Origin: Petrimonas sp.
GTDB taxonomy: Bacteria > Bacteroidota > Bacteroidia > Bacteroidales > Dysgonomonadaceae
DNA: 64,000 nt
NCBI GenBank assembly: GCA_012839475.1
Contig: DUNG01000005.1
Location: forward strand, 186,001 to 250,000
Direction of reading: 5' to 3'
In this document: positions 10,061 through 19,505 of the stretch, one piece after another
Layout of the letters: each line of letters begins with the position of its first letter
How positions within the stretch are numbered: position 1 is the first letter of the stretch
Notes under the pieces: model-generated
Databases searched by the model: none
Seen by the model: only the letters and a program-made list of their open reading frames with translations
Told to the model about the DNA's origin: nothing
Made by a program: the position numbers and the translations under genes

Positions 10061-10101
10061 TGATAATTTACCTGAATATTTCACCCAAAATAAAAACAGT
10101 A

Positions 10102-10692
10102 ATGATGACAAAAAACGTGGAGTTGATGAGGATGGCTAAAGAGTCTCTTAAAGGAAAGTGGGGACTAGCCGCGGTAACATTTCTAGTGTATATCTTACTT
10201 TCGATGGCCTCAAGCATCGTTCCGGTTGTAGGGCCTTTGCTTGTTGGAGGCCCTTTGGCTTTGGGACTTGCCCTGTTTATTCTATCTATTTCTCGAGGGC
10301 AGGAGGCTGATATAGCACAGCTTTTTAAGGGATTCGAGCGTTTTGTAGTGGCATTCGTCGCTATGTTGTTGATCACGCTTTTCGTCTCGCTGGCTTGCTT
10401 ACTCTTAATCGTTCCAGGCATTATATTGGGCATTGCCTACTCGATGACCTTTTTTATACTGCTCGATAACCCTGACTTAACCGCTGTAGAAGCGATGAAG
10501 AAGAGCAGGGAGCTGATGTATGGATTCAAGTGGAAGTTTTTCTGCCTTAGCTTGCGGTTTATAGGTTGGTTTTTACTGTGCGTGATAACGTTTGGTATCG
10601 CGTCACTATGGATAACTCCATATTTGTACGTGAGTTACGCCAAATTTTATGACGATCTGCTGGCCAACAAAAATGTTGCCCAAGCAGTATAG
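10102..10692 (+). CDS. DUF975 family integral membrane protein
   Basis: A protein of about 196 residues with four to six hydrophobic segments (AAVTFLVYILLSMASSIVPV, FVAMLLITLFVSLACLLLIV, FIGWFLLCVITFGIASLWIT) and conserved stretches typical of DUF975: AKESLKGKWGLA at the N-terminus, PGIILGIAYSMTFFILLDNP and EAMKKSRELMYGFKWKFF in the middle and WITPYLYVSYAKFYDDL near the end. It lies in the inner membrane; the function of the family is unknown. The reading frame is open from 10060, but the promoter just there argues for the start at 10102 (or the next ATG at 10105). Confidence 0.82.
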   Translation: MMTKNVELMRMAKESLKGKWGLAAVTFLVYILLSMASSIVPVVGPLLVGGPLALGLALFILSISRGQEADIAQLFKGFERFVVAFVAMLLITLFVSLACLLLIVPGIILGIAYSMTFFILLDNPDLTAVEAMKKSRELMYGFKWKFFCLSLRFIGWFLLCVITFGIASLWITPYLYVSYAKFYDDLLANKNVAQAV

Positions 10693-10715
10693 GAGGCCTG
10701 GTATATTGTCAATGA

Positions 10716-10747
10716 GCCAAGTTTGAAGTAGCTACTTCAAACTTGGC
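10716..10747. terminator. Perfect 32-bp palindrome between convergent genes
   Basis: The 16-base arm GCCAAGTTTGAAGTAG is followed directly by its exact reverse complement. It lies 23 bases after the DUF975 stop and contains the last codons and the stop of the GH26 gene from the other strand. It probably works as a hairpin protecting or ending both transcripts; there is no strong T-run on either side, so factor-independent termination is only a guess. Confidence 0.6.
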
Positions 10748-11829
10748 ATTTGCTCTAATGTAATTACGTTAGGATGGTTCATAACAATTTTCCAGTATGT
10801 CGCGCCATTTATTTTATCATCGCGTGTAAACCCGCCATACCAGGGCATGAACCACAACCAGGTATCACCCTTTTCAAACATTGAATTTGGGTTTGGTATT
10901 CCTCCGCATTCAGAAAGGGCGATCATTTTCTTCTCTTCAACGATAGCTTTAACCTTGTTGAACTCTGCCAATTGGGAACCGTGTATATCAGTTTCCGGGT
11001 ATAGGTCTCTTCCAAGCAAATCCACATATTCGTCACCGGGATACCAATCTTTATCATTCCCTTGCGAAGTCCAAACCCAAATAAGGTTGTTCAGTTTGTG
11101 GTAGTTTACCATTCTGTCAAACATGATTTTCCACAGTGCCTTGCATGGCTCCGCTCCTTTTGCCCCCCACCAAAACCAGCCGGTACCCCCGTCATAACTG
11201 TTCGTGTTCCCGGCAGCTTCGTGTAACGGTCGCCATAGAACAGGTATGTTTTTATCCTGCAAAAGTTTCAAATAGCCCGATATGATATCTATATCCTTTA
11301 TCATTAGTTGATATTCGGGTGAGTTTTCATCACTTATTTTGCTCACATCGAAATTTGTCTCTTCCGTGTAAAATGCAAATTTAGTGGGGTTGTTTGAACG
11401 CATATCATTGGGAACACACCAATGCCACATGATTGAAACTATCCCGTTGTTATCCCACCACTCCTCCACGACTTTTGTATCTTCATAATTAATCCAGCCA
11501 GCAGGGGAGTGGATATGGTGTATGAAGTCGAAGCAGTTGAGGGCTGGGTATTTTCCCGTTTGAACGTATACCCAATCGGCTTCATCGCGGTTCCAATCAA
11601 CCTTTGCCATTGTCCCCGACAGGGTCTTTTTGCCATAGATTTCGCCTAGGAAATTGATCAAGTTTTGCGCCTCTTTTGAAGGGTTTGGCGTAACTAGGGC
11701 AATGTCTGATTGTGGGGTTATATCCTCATGTTCTACTCCATTATGTTTCGTTTGACCCTCTTTTTGTGGTTCCTGCGTATGGCAGGCCAGCAAAAGAAAG
11801 CTACAAAACATAAGCAATACTTTTTTCAT
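10732..11829 (-). CDS. GH26 endo-beta-1,4-mannanase, lipoprotein
   Basis: A 365-residue glycoside hydrolase family 26 enzyme. It has a lipoprotein signal with the lipobox LLAC (Cys16), so it is probably anchored at the outer membrane. The TIM-barrel signatures are VLWRPLHEAAGN, with Glu204 as acid/base after His203, and ALSECGG with Glu307 as nucleophile; GTGWFWWGAKG and LIWVWTSQG are also GH26-like. Members cut internal beta-1,4-mannosyl bonds in mannan, glucomannan or galactomannan. It is the last gene of the glycan locus, 40 bases after the glycan-binding protein. Its final codons lie in the 32-bp palindrome. Activity on mannan is inferred from the family; a few members act on beta-glucan or xylan. 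Confidence 0.92.
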   Translation of the reverse strand: MKKVLLMFCSFLLLACHTQEPQKEGQTKHNGVEHEDITPQSDIALVTPNPSKEAQNLINFLGEIYGKKTLSGTMAKVDWNRDEADWVYVQTGKYPALNCFDFIHHIHSPAGWINYEDTKVVEEWWDNNGIVSIMWHWCVPNDMRSNNPTKFAFYTEETNFDVSKISDENSPEYQLMIKDIDIISGYLKLLQDKNIPVLWRPLHEAAGNTNSYDGGTGWFWWGAKGAEPCKALWKIMFDRMVNYHKLNNLIWVWTSQGNDKDWYPGDEYVDLLGRDLYPETDIHGSQLAEFNKVKAIVEEKKMIALSECGGIPNPNSMFEKGDTWLWFMPWYGGFTRDDKINGATYWKIVMNHPNVITLEQMPSLK

Positions 11830-11869
11830 CTCTTGTTACATCAAAAAAATCGATTTCATGTTTTCTCAT

Positions 11870-12994
11870 CTACATGGGGTCGACACGCAGGTTGTCGAAA
11901 CAAACACCTGCAGGCACGGTCCCGAACAGTCCATTAGTGCCAGATTCAAAACTTAAGAATCCCGAAAGATTCCAATGAGTGAAAGGCACCCTTATGGTCA
12001 TCCATTCTCCATCAGTGGTTTTTGGCAACAAGTTATCACCGTACCAGTAGTTCCACTGGTCGCCAAATATAAACTGCATCCCTTTGGCGGCCGTGCCATC
12101 AACACCTGGTGGAATTAGCACGTCAAATTTCACCATGTAGTTTTCTACATCATCTACACTCCATGGCCATGTCGCATCGATATTGGCTTGATGGTTGCAA
12201 TTGATAATCCAGTTATTGTTAAGATCTCCGGTAACCCTGAGGAATATGTTCCCGGTTTCAGGGTCTGTAGCAATCTCGGTATTGCCTCCCCAGCCATTAT
12301 CCCAATAGCCGTTATGTCCACCATGCTCTTCATAATCAAGTAAGATTATGGTGTTTGGTGTGATGGGATCCACTTTCCCCTCTTCGATTGGTTCGTCTGT
12401 TACTTCAATTGAAAAAGGGGAGGTGGTAATTATATCACCCGATAGCGCAACTATTTGAAGGGTACCCTCACCATCTATTGTCCCTGATGGAACAACAACT
12501 ATGATTTCGGTGTCTGATTTACGCTTAAAATGCATGGCATCTATAAATACGTTGTCAGGAAAAATTACCTGTTGAATCTCAATTAAATTTTCACCTTTAA
12601 TCGTGAGCTCTTCTCCCGTTTTCACCTCCTTAGGAAATATCGTGGAGAATTTTGGGGTCACGGCTGTGATTTCATTGGGAGAGCTGTATTCGCTTCCATT
12701 GGCTTTGATGGTCACAACACCAGACCTCATCCCTGCAGGCGTAACCAGGGAGAGCTGGTTGAAGCCGACCCTTTCAAAATCTTTGACGGAAATGTTCTCG
12801 GGTAGCACGATCTCGGTAACTTCATTGAAGTTTTTTCCTATGATAAAGATTGTTTGCCCTGTGACAACTTTCGTTGGATATACCATGGTGATTGAGGTTT
12901 CCAAAGCATCTTCATTATGGTCTGAAGTGGATTGACATTGAACAAAAGTGCCAAGGAAAATCAAAAAAACAGATAGTAATTTAATATTCTTCAT
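11870..12994 (-). CDS. Surface glycan-binding lipoprotein with two IPT/TIG domains
   Basis: A 374-residue protein exported by an N-terminal signal that ends in a plausible lipobox (FVQC, Cys about 20). Two IPT/TIG immunoglobulin-like domains follow: about residues 33-115 (YPTKVVTGQTIFIIGKNF) and 115-200 (FPKEVKTGEELTIKGENL). The C-terminal 170 residues (ILLDYEEHGGHNGYWDNGWG onward) are rich in Trp, Tyr and Asn and would be the sugar-binding module, as in SGBP/SusE-position proteins of Bacteroidetes loci. It has no hydrolase motif. It is 12 bases downstream of a susD gene and upstream of the GH26 gene; the role in holding mannan at the cell surface is inferred from this position. Confidence 0.82.
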   Translation of the reverse strand: MKNIKLLSVFLIFLGTFVQCQSTSDHNEDALETSITMVYPTKVVTGQTIFIIGKNFNEVTEIVLPENISVKDFERVGFNQLSLVTPAGMRSGVVTIKANGSEYSSPNEITAVTPKFSTIFPKEVKTGEELTIKGENLIEIQQVIFPDNVFIDAMHFKRKSDTEIIVVVPSGTIDGEGTLQIVALSGDIITTSPFSIEVTDEPIEEGKVDPITPNTIILLDYEEHGGHNGYWDNGWGGNTEIATDPETGNIFLRVTGDLNNNWIINCNHQANIDATWPWSVDDVENYMVKFDVLIPPGVDGTAAKGMQFIFGDQWNYWYGDNLLPKTTDGEWMTIRVPFTHWNLSGFLSFESGTNGLFGTVPAGVCFDNLRVDPM

Positions 12995-13006
12995 ACCGTT
13001 ATAATT

Positions 13007-14728
13007 TTACCAACCCGGATTTTGTTCGAGTTTTTTATTTTTTTGAATCTCTGTGAATGGTATAGGGAACAGGTAATATTTATTGTTCCAGCCCCTTACT
13101 AACTCTCCCCTGTTGAGGATAACTTCGTTTGACGATTTTGTCAAGTTTGCCGTTGCTACTGAAGCAAAAAACCGGTCTCCTTTTTTCCAGCGCCTTACAT
13201 CCCAGAAGCGATGATCCTCAAACGCTAACTCGATCATTCGTTCGCGCATGTATCTTTCCAGGAAGTTGGGGTCATCTCCTTGAAAGCTTGGCATTTTCAC
13301 GTCAGAACGCGATCGCACCACGTTAATGGCTTCATTTGCTGACATATCGAAATCTCCCTTCGAGTCTGCACTGCCGGTAACATGGTAGATGGCTTCAGCG
13401 TAATTGAGGTAAAACTCTCCCAGCCGATAGATGATGTAGTTGTGTCGTTTTGGAGAAGGGTTGTTGGTGGAGATATTCGCACTTGGGTCACATATTTTTC
13501 TCAGGTAATAACCTGTGGTGGTAGCTCCATAAATAGGGGAAGCATTTGCACCACCTTCAAATGTTTCAATCTCTTTCTCCGTGTAGGATGGCCAAACGTC
13601 ACCATTTTTAACAACCGTCATCGCGAAACGAGGATCCAAATCCTTATATGGGTTAGATGCTGACAAGTTAATGCTCTTTCCCGGCCACACTTCTCCAAAA
13701 GTTTTGCCTTGATTTTCCCCTGTCTTATACTCATAGGAGTCTACTAAGCTTTGGGTTGGGCAGTTACCCGATTCTCCATTTTCTACACCTATTGGAAAAT
13801 TGAAGTTCTCTACCGAATTCATTCTCCATCCTTCAGGCATACCGGTGCCTCGTACCCAGATAACCTCTTTGTTGGCATAGTTTTTTTCGCCTGACAACTC
13901 GGCATATTTACCCATTTCGACGCCTGAGGTGGGAGCAAAGTCAATTACATCTTTGTTTGCTTTTGCCGCGGCTAACCACAAAGAGGGGTTATTTTCAGTG
14001 TTGAAAAGAGGGCTGGCTCGGTAAAGCATAGCCCTAGCCTTAAGGGCCAAAACGGTAATCCTGTTTACCCTGTTTATATCTTGATTTGGTTCTTTTTCGT
14101 AGGTTATTGGCAGTTTGTCCGCGATCGCGTCACACTCATCTATAACAAACTTGAATACCTCGGCCGCGGCAGTTCTCGTCAGTGTATTCGCCTCTTCATT
14201 CGTGAGAACTTTAGTCACCAGGGGTACATTGCCATAGGTCCTGACAAGTTCAAAATATAAATACGCCCTTAAAAACCTCACTTCATATTCAAACAACTCA
14301 AACTGTTTTTTCAGATTCTCATAAGGTCTTACAGAAACATTGTACCGGTATTGCTCCAAAGAGAGATAGATGTTATCCAACTCTTCCAGAAAATTATTTG
14401 CTTGAGCAATACCGGCGTAGTTGTTGACCCAAATAAAATCAAAAGGATTCATCGGACTCCATCCGCCGTTATAGAACTTGTGAATATCAGAAATGGAAAT
14501 GGCATAGTCCGATTCGTCAGTTGCGGATGCTTTCATTGCGCCATTGAACTCGCCGAGGTCGTATCTCACGTGCGCGTATATATTTGTAACCAATCCTGAA
14601 ACCGCGGAAGGCATACTGTAAACCCACTCTTTGTCGTTGGTCTGCACCTCAGAGTAATTGAGGTCTACGCATCCTGTCATTAACAATAATGTAATGGTGG
14701 ATAGTGATATGATATGTTTTATTTTCAT
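13007..14728 (-). CDS. RagB/SusD family nutrient-binding lipoprotein (second copy)
   Basis: A 573-residue SusD-like protein. The N-terminus carries a lipobox (LLLMTGCVDLNYSE, Cys about 20). TPR-like helices with EYEVRFLRAYLYFELVRTYGNVPLV (quoted in parts: RFLRAYLYFELVRTYGNVPL) and the C-terminal motifs LGEFYLNYAEAIY, ERMIELAFEDHRFWDVRRWK and FPIPFTEIQKNKKLEQNPGW mark the family. It caps the partner SusC porin and binds the oligosaccharide. It lies 19 bases after the second susC, with which it should form one complex. Confidence 0.95.
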   Translation of the reverse strand: MKIKHIISLSTITLLLMTGCVDLNYSEVQTNDKEWVYSMPSAVSGLVTNIYAHVRYDLGEFNGAMKASATDESDYAISISDIHKFYNGGWSPMNPFDFIWVNNYAGIAQANNFLEELDNIYLSLEQYRYNVSVRPYENLKKQFELFEYEVRFLRAYLYFELVRTYGNVPLVTKVLTNEEANTLTRTAAAEVFKFVIDECDAIADKLPITYEKEPNQDINRVNRITVLALKARAMLYRASPLFNTENNPSLWLAAAKANKDVIDFAPTSGVEMGKYAELSGEKNYANKEVIWVRGTGMPEGWRMNSVENFNFPIGVENGESGNCPTQSLVDSYEYKTGENQGKTFGEVWPGKSINLSASNPYKDLDPRFAMTVVKNGDVWPSYTEKEIETFEGGANASPIYGATTTGYYLRKICDPSANISTNNPSPKRHNYIIYRLGEFYLNYAEAIYHVTGSADSKGDFDMSANEAINVVRSRSDVKMPSFQGDDPNFLERYMRERMIELAFEDHRFWDVRRWKKGDRFFASVATANLTKSSNEVILNRGELVRGWNNKYYLFPIPFTEIQKNKKLEQNPGW

Positions 14729-14747
14729 AGCGTGTGATCTTTTTACT

Positions 14748-17561
14748 TTAAAAAATAACCGATGCGCCCACGCTGATACCTATCAACGCGGGATAGCCCC
14801 CCCAAGTGTTTTCCGGATCGATGTTTGCCGGTAAATCGTGTAGCGATAGAAGATTTTCACCCTTCGCGTAAATTTTTAACCCTTTCATCTTATCCAAACC
14901 AAATAGGCCTGTTTGAAATTTGTAATAGATTTCACAGTTGCGCAATTTTAAAAACGAAGCGTTGGCATACCATGCAGAGCTGGAGCGATAATTGTTGGGA
15001 CTTGCCAGGGTTGTCAACCGGGGATAAAGTGCTTCGCTATTGTCTTGCCCGGGACGCCAGCAATGCTCGAAGTAATGGGTAGAGAGGTTTGAATTATTGA
15101 CCATGGGATTGAAAACCCCCTGTGTATTCAGGTAGTGGGTGTAGTTTTCAACACCTTGGAACAATATGTTGAAACCAAGGCCCTTATATTCAAGCCCCAC
15201 GTTGAACGAATAATTAATTTCGGGAGTCCCCGTGTATCCTATTGCAACTACGTCATTCTCGTTGATTAGCCCATCGTTGTTTTGGTCTTTATACTTGATA
15301 TCACCCGGTCGTACCCGGTCAAATTCCTGCAAGGGGCTTGACTTGATATCTGCTTCGCTTTCAAAGAAACCTATGGCTTCAAGTCCAAATGGCTGCCCCA
15401 CGGGGTGACCAATGCGGGACAAGTACGCGTAGGCCAGGGGGGCTTCCACCATGTCTACAATTTTGTTTGCCCCGTAACTAAACAGTGCCGTTAGGTTGAC
15501 TTTAAGGTCATTAAACGACTTGTTATAGCTTAAGCCCGCCTCAAAGCCTTTGCTGTCCACGACACCTTTATTGATATAGGATGAAGGAATCCCTACAATC
15601 GTAGAGTTGATTTCATCTGCAGATTGCAAAATGTTATTTCGTCTTTGATAGTAGCTTTCCAGTAACAGTTCAAAGCTCTCCCACAGCTTTAACTCCAGGC
15701 CAATATTGAACTTGTTCGCTTGTTCGAGGGCAAAATCACCTGTGGGGAAATAACTTAAAAAGTTCCCCCAGGTCTCTCGGTAATCTTTGCCGAGCACGAA
15801 CCACCCCCTGCTTGTTCCGTAATCTTCCAGGCTTAATCCCACGCGTGGCACGTAATCACTATATAAAACACCCGCGGAAGCTCTCAGTTTTAACAAATTT
15901 ACAGCTTCTACATCTTCTAGAAAACCCTCGTTTGATACCACCCATCCTAAAGCAAGGGTAGGCGAAAGGGCATACTTTTGAGGCCATGAGCGATTTGAAC
16001 CACTTCCAACCAAATTTAAATCAGCCACATATCTATTGTCATAATCATAATGGCCGTAAAGGGCTAAATTAACGCGGTTAAATTCATTGTGACGACCACT
16101 GAAAACGGTAGAGTTAGCAGTGTAGATAAGGGATGCGGCCACATTATGTATATCAAATTGATTTACGTAATCAATATTCGCCTGAAAATTGAAACTTCTC
16201 CATTGGCTGTTTAGCCATTTTCCAAACTGAAGGTGGCTTGCCTTATTTCCTCCTATAAACTGAATCGAATCTGTTACTTTATCGTTTTGGCCGAAGATAT
16301 ATCGCGTGTTGCCATACTCGAAAGATCTTTTCCTCTCCTCCACAATTTCCGAACGGTTGTCATAACCAAAGCGTGCTGATGCACTTAGACCTTTTAACAA
16401 CATGTCTAAGTTTTGTACGAATTTAGCATCTGCCAGAAGTCCTTTTTCGTGGGTTTTGTTGTGACCGGTAGCCCTGATACGTGCGATGATATTGTCAGCA
16501 CCGTAGGCCGTGGTTCCACCCCAAGTAGTGCCGTCAGACATCATTACCGGGTAAGCCGATGCGGGTGTGTTGTTGAAAAACTGAAAAATTCCGTTTGCAT
16601 CAATACCATGTGGGCGATTTGTTTCCACGAAATAACCCATGATGCCGGCGTGAACATTGGTTGTGGGGGTTAGCTTAAAATCTATGTTAACCCTTACGTT
16701 TCCCTTTGAATACTTCAATTGAGTGGAATAACCCTCGTTTACCTCTGTTCCACTTAGTAAGCCACTTGCATTTACCAGATTGCATGACGTGAGGTATTTC
16801 AAGTTGTCGTTCCCCCCTGATATACTCAGGTTGGCTTGAGTTTCAAAAGCAGCATCGCGAAGTGCCTCACTTTTCCAGTCTACATTGGGATAGATATTGG
16901 GATAAGTACCGTTTTTAAAAGCGTCTAACTCCTGTTTGTTGTAAGCAGGTGTAAGGCCATCTAGCGTCCTGGCTTCGTTTAAGGCCATCGCGTAGGTGTG
17001 GGCATCAATAAATTCGGTTGTTTTTGGGGCCGATTGAAACTTGCGATCGAATCTAACCTTTACTGCAAGGTCATCGCTTTTCGAACGCTTGGTTTTTACC
17101 GAGATAACTCCATTAACGCCTTTATACCCGTATAGGGCCGTTGCAGCAGCATCTTTAAAGACTGTCACAGATTCCACTTCATCAATAGGAAGGCGATCTA
17201 TCGGGCGCTCCAATCCATCCACCAATATTAAAATGTCATTTTCCGTAGATGTTTGGGTACCTCTAATATTAAAATAGCCACCGTACCATTGGTCACCGGA
17301 GAAGTTTGCACCCCTTAACGTGTTTAGTCCGAGCAATCTGCCATAAAGGGCGTCTAACAAGGTGATTGCCGATGTTTTTTGCAACTCTTCAGCCGTTATG
17401 GTATATGTGGAAGCTGTCGATATCTCTTTTTTTTGGGCTATTCCTAATCCCAAATCGACCACTGAATCTGTAGTTTGAGCAACAAGTAAAGAGGGTGTGA
17501 TTAAAAAACAACTCAAACATAGCCAGATCAATACGTTTTTATTCACTATATATTTCTCCAT
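14748..17561 (-). CDS. SusC/RagA family TonB-linked porin lacking the N-terminal CTD-like domain (second copy)
   Basis: An outer-membrane TonB-dependent transporter of 937 residues. After a signal peptide (VLIWLCLSCFLITPSLLVAQ) it goes almost at once to the plug domain (TYTITAEELQKTSAITLLDA, NIRGTQTSTENDILILVDGL, VTVFKDAAATALYGYKGVNG), so the carboxypeptidase-regulatory-like domain usual in SusC proteins is absent. A 22-strand barrel follows and the chain ends in a hydrophobic strand with terminal Phe (VGASVIF). The start at 17561 is preferred to an ATG 13 codons earlier because it fits directly before the signal peptide. With the SusD that follows, it would import large oligosaccharides using proton-motive force passed on by TonB. 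Confidence 0.93.
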   Translation of the reverse strand: MEKYIVNKNVLIWLCLSCFLITPSLLVAQTTDSVVDLGLGIAQKKEISTASTYTITAEELQKTSAITLLDALYGRLLGLNTLRGANFSGDQWYGGYFNIRGTQTSTENDILILVDGLERPIDRLPIDEVESVTVFKDAAATALYGYKGVNGVISVKTKRSKSDDLAVKVRFDRKFQSAPKTTEFIDAHTYAMALNEARTLDGLTPAYNKQELDAFKNGTYPNIYPNVDWKSEALRDAAFETQANLSISGGNDNLKYLTSCNLVNASGLLSGTEVNEGYSTQLKYSKGNVRVNIDFKLTPTTNVHAGIMGYFVETNRPHGIDANGIFQFFNNTPASAYPVMMSDGTTWGGTTAYGADNIIARIRATGHNKTHEKGLLADAKFVQNLDMLLKGLSASARFGYDNRSEIVEERKRSFEYGNTRYIFGQNDKVTDSIQFIGGNKASHLQFGKWLNSQWRSFNFQANIDYVNQFDIHNVAASLIYTANSTVFSGRHNEFNRVNLALYGHYDYDNRYVADLNLVGSGSNRSWPQKYALSPTLALGWVVSNEGFLEDVEAVNLLKLRASAGVLYSDYVPRVGLSLEDYGTSRGWFVLGKDYRETWGNFLSYFPTGDFALEQANKFNIGLELKLWESFELLLESYYQRRNNILQSADEINSTIVGIPSSYINKGVVDSKGFEAGLSYNKSFNDLKVNLTALFSYGANKIVDMVEAPLAYAYLSRIGHPVGQPFGLEAIGFFESEADIKSSPLQEFDRVRPGDIKYKDQNNDGLINENDVVAIGYTGTPEINYSFNVGLEYKGLGFNILFQGVENYTHYLNTQGVFNPMVNNSNLSTHYFEHCWRPGQDNSEALYPRLTTLASPNNYRSSSAWYANASFLKLRNCEIYYKFQTGLFGLDKMKGLKIYAKGENLLSLHDLPANIDPENTWGGYPALIGISVGASVIF

Positions 17562-17593
17562 AGGTCTATTTTCTAAAAAGTAAATGTTTATAA

Positions 17594-19483
17594 TTACCAA
17601 CCTGGATTTTGAGTCAATCCATACCCTTTATTAATTTCTGGAATCGGTAAGGCTTGCAGGTACCATTTCGTCGTGAAAAAGCCCGGTTTCCACCACGCTC
17701 TCGCACCATCGGTAAACACGTATGTTTCATATCTGAACTCAGTAGGATAGGGTTCCCCTTCTTCTAGCTTGCCTTTTCCATCCTTGCGGTATATTTTTAT
17801 CCCGTGCAGGGGTGTTGTGAACTTGTCTGCCATTTTCCTGCGGCATATGTCTAAAAAGCGATGCTCTTCAAACCCAAGTTCAACGGCTCTTTCACGCAAG
17901 ATCTCATGGATAAGGTTCTCTTTGTTACTGGTGAGGTTCAGTTCGGGATTCATCTCTTCGATTTTACCGAGTCCCACGCGAGCCCTGACCTTATTAACCT
18001 CCTCACATGCCTTTTGGAGATTTCCCGTTTCAGCCAACGCTTCCGCGTAAATCAGGTGCATTTCACCCATTCTTAATATTGAATACTGTACGGGATCAAC
18101 ACCTAAATTATAGAAATCCAGACACCATTTGTAGGGTCCAATGCCGTTGGCCATCATGCTACTGTAGTACCACCCCATGGCATCTTTTAGATTGCCTTCT
18201 TCCCATACCTCGATTTGATTGTAGTTCTGCCACCGGCGTCCTTTTTTCGGTGTTAACAGGGTTTCATACATCCGAGGATCTCTATTTTCAAAGATGTCAA
18301 TGTTTGTCGGATTATCGGTGTTATATACGGACATGTCTTTAAAGTTACGGCCATCGGCCATTGGAAACATCTCCATGAATTCAACCGTTGGGCAGTAGGC
18401 ACCTTGGTGCATAACATTGATGGGTTGTTGGTCACCCCACTCATCAACATATGGACGTGTATGTACTTCGATAATTTTTTCACTGTTGCCGCGTGTCCAA
18501 TAGGCCTGACGGTACACCGCCATATATCCCTCTTCCGTGTTGCTTTTTGGTTGCAGTAATTGATAAGGATTTCCATTTGAGGCATTCTGGCTGAAAAAGT
18601 CATTGCAAGCGTCAAGGCATCTATTCCACAGCTCGGGTTTATATCCTCCATACCACACGTGTAAACTATCCACGGCATCTTGAGGCTCCTCACGTGAATA
18701 GGGGCTGGCATCGTTGAACAGAGGACTGGCAGCGAAAAGTAACACTTTAGCTTTAAACCCCAGGGCGGCCCCTTTTGTCATCCTTCCCGCCCATTGGCTT
18801 TTCTCTGATTCAGGAATCGAAAATGGCAGAGAGGGGGTTGCCGCGGCCTCATCCAATAGATGAACCATGAAATCAACCGTCTCCTCAATGGTTGCCCTTG
18901 GTGCGTTATACTCTTCGGTGGGCAGATAAGCGTGATCAATGATGGGAAGTCCCCCAACATGCCTAAACAGGGTATAATAAAGGATGGATATTATGATTTT
19001 CGCCTCTGCTTTCAAACGCTCCTTTTCATCTTCGGACATATCTCCGACCCTATCCACATTCTCTATAAAATTCCAGCAATTACGTATAGGACCCCAAATT
19101 TTGGTAAACTCCATACGGCTTCTGTCCCAACCGGATGACCAGGACGCGTTGTAATTTCCCGGATACCATAACTCTTTCATGTCGCCCCATCCTAATCTTG
19201 AGTGGATGCAATCTGACAATGCATCTACGGGACAGTCGCCCATTATATAATACTCCAAGTTTGAATTGTGGGGGGTATAAAGTTTACCATATGCCTCCCA
19301 AAGATATGCACGCGCGTACTCCGCTTTAGAAAAGATGGTGTCCGCGTTAACTGTAACACCCGGGGCCTTTTCTAAGAAAGCATCTCCTATGTTAAAGTGA
19401 TCCACGCACGACGCGATAAAGGGAGCTCCAAACAATGCGAAGATGATAATTTTTACTATGTTGTTTTTTATTTTCATTTTCAT
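17594..19483 (-). CDS. RagB/SusD family nutrient-binding lipoprotein (first copy)
   Basis: A 629-residue SusD-like lipoprotein. The N-terminus KIIIFALFGAPFIASCVDHF has a good lipobox (IASC). Family signs are ARAYLWEAYGKLY near the N-terminus, RMGEMHLIYAEALAETG, HEILRERAVELGFEEHRFLD and the ending LQALPIPEINKGYGLTQNPGW (the last residues QNPGW are the typical end). It is longer than the second copy and clearly different from it, so the two pairs are not recent duplicates. It lies 22 bases after the first susC. It probably binds a different size or decoration of the same glycan; that is a guess from the arrangement. Confidence 0.94.
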   Translation of the reverse strand: MKMKIKNNIVKIIIFALFGAPFIASCVDHFNIGDAFLEKAPGVTVNADTIFSKAEYARAYLWEAYGKLYTPHNSNLEYYIMGDCPVDALSDCIHSRLGWGDMKELWYPGNYNASWSSGWDRSRMEFTKIWGPIRNCWNFIENVDRVGDMSEDEKERLKAEAKIIISILYYTLFRHVGGLPIIDHAYLPTEEYNAPRATIEETVDFMVHLLDEAAATPSLPFSIPESEKSQWAGRMTKGAALGFKAKVLLFAASPLFNDASPYSREEPQDAVDSLHVWYGGYKPELWNRCLDACNDFFSQNASNGNPYQLLQPKSNTEEGYMAVYRQAYWTRGNSEKIIEVHTRPYVDEWGDQQPINVMHQGAYCPTVEFMEMFPMADGRNFKDMSVYNTDNPTNIDIFENRDPRMYETLLTPKKGRRWQNYNQIEVWEEGNLKDAMGWYYSSMMANGIGPYKWCLDFYNLGVDPVQYSILRMGEMHLIYAEALAETGNLQKACEEVNKVRARVGLGKIEEMNPELNLTSNKENLIHEILRERAVELGFEEHRFLDICRRKMADKFTTPLHGIKIYRKDGKGKLEEGEPYPTEFRYETYVFTDGARAWWKPGFFTTKWYLQALPIPEINKGYGLTQNPGW

Positions 19484-19505
19484 GCTTTCCGATCATTAAT
19501 GGTGA

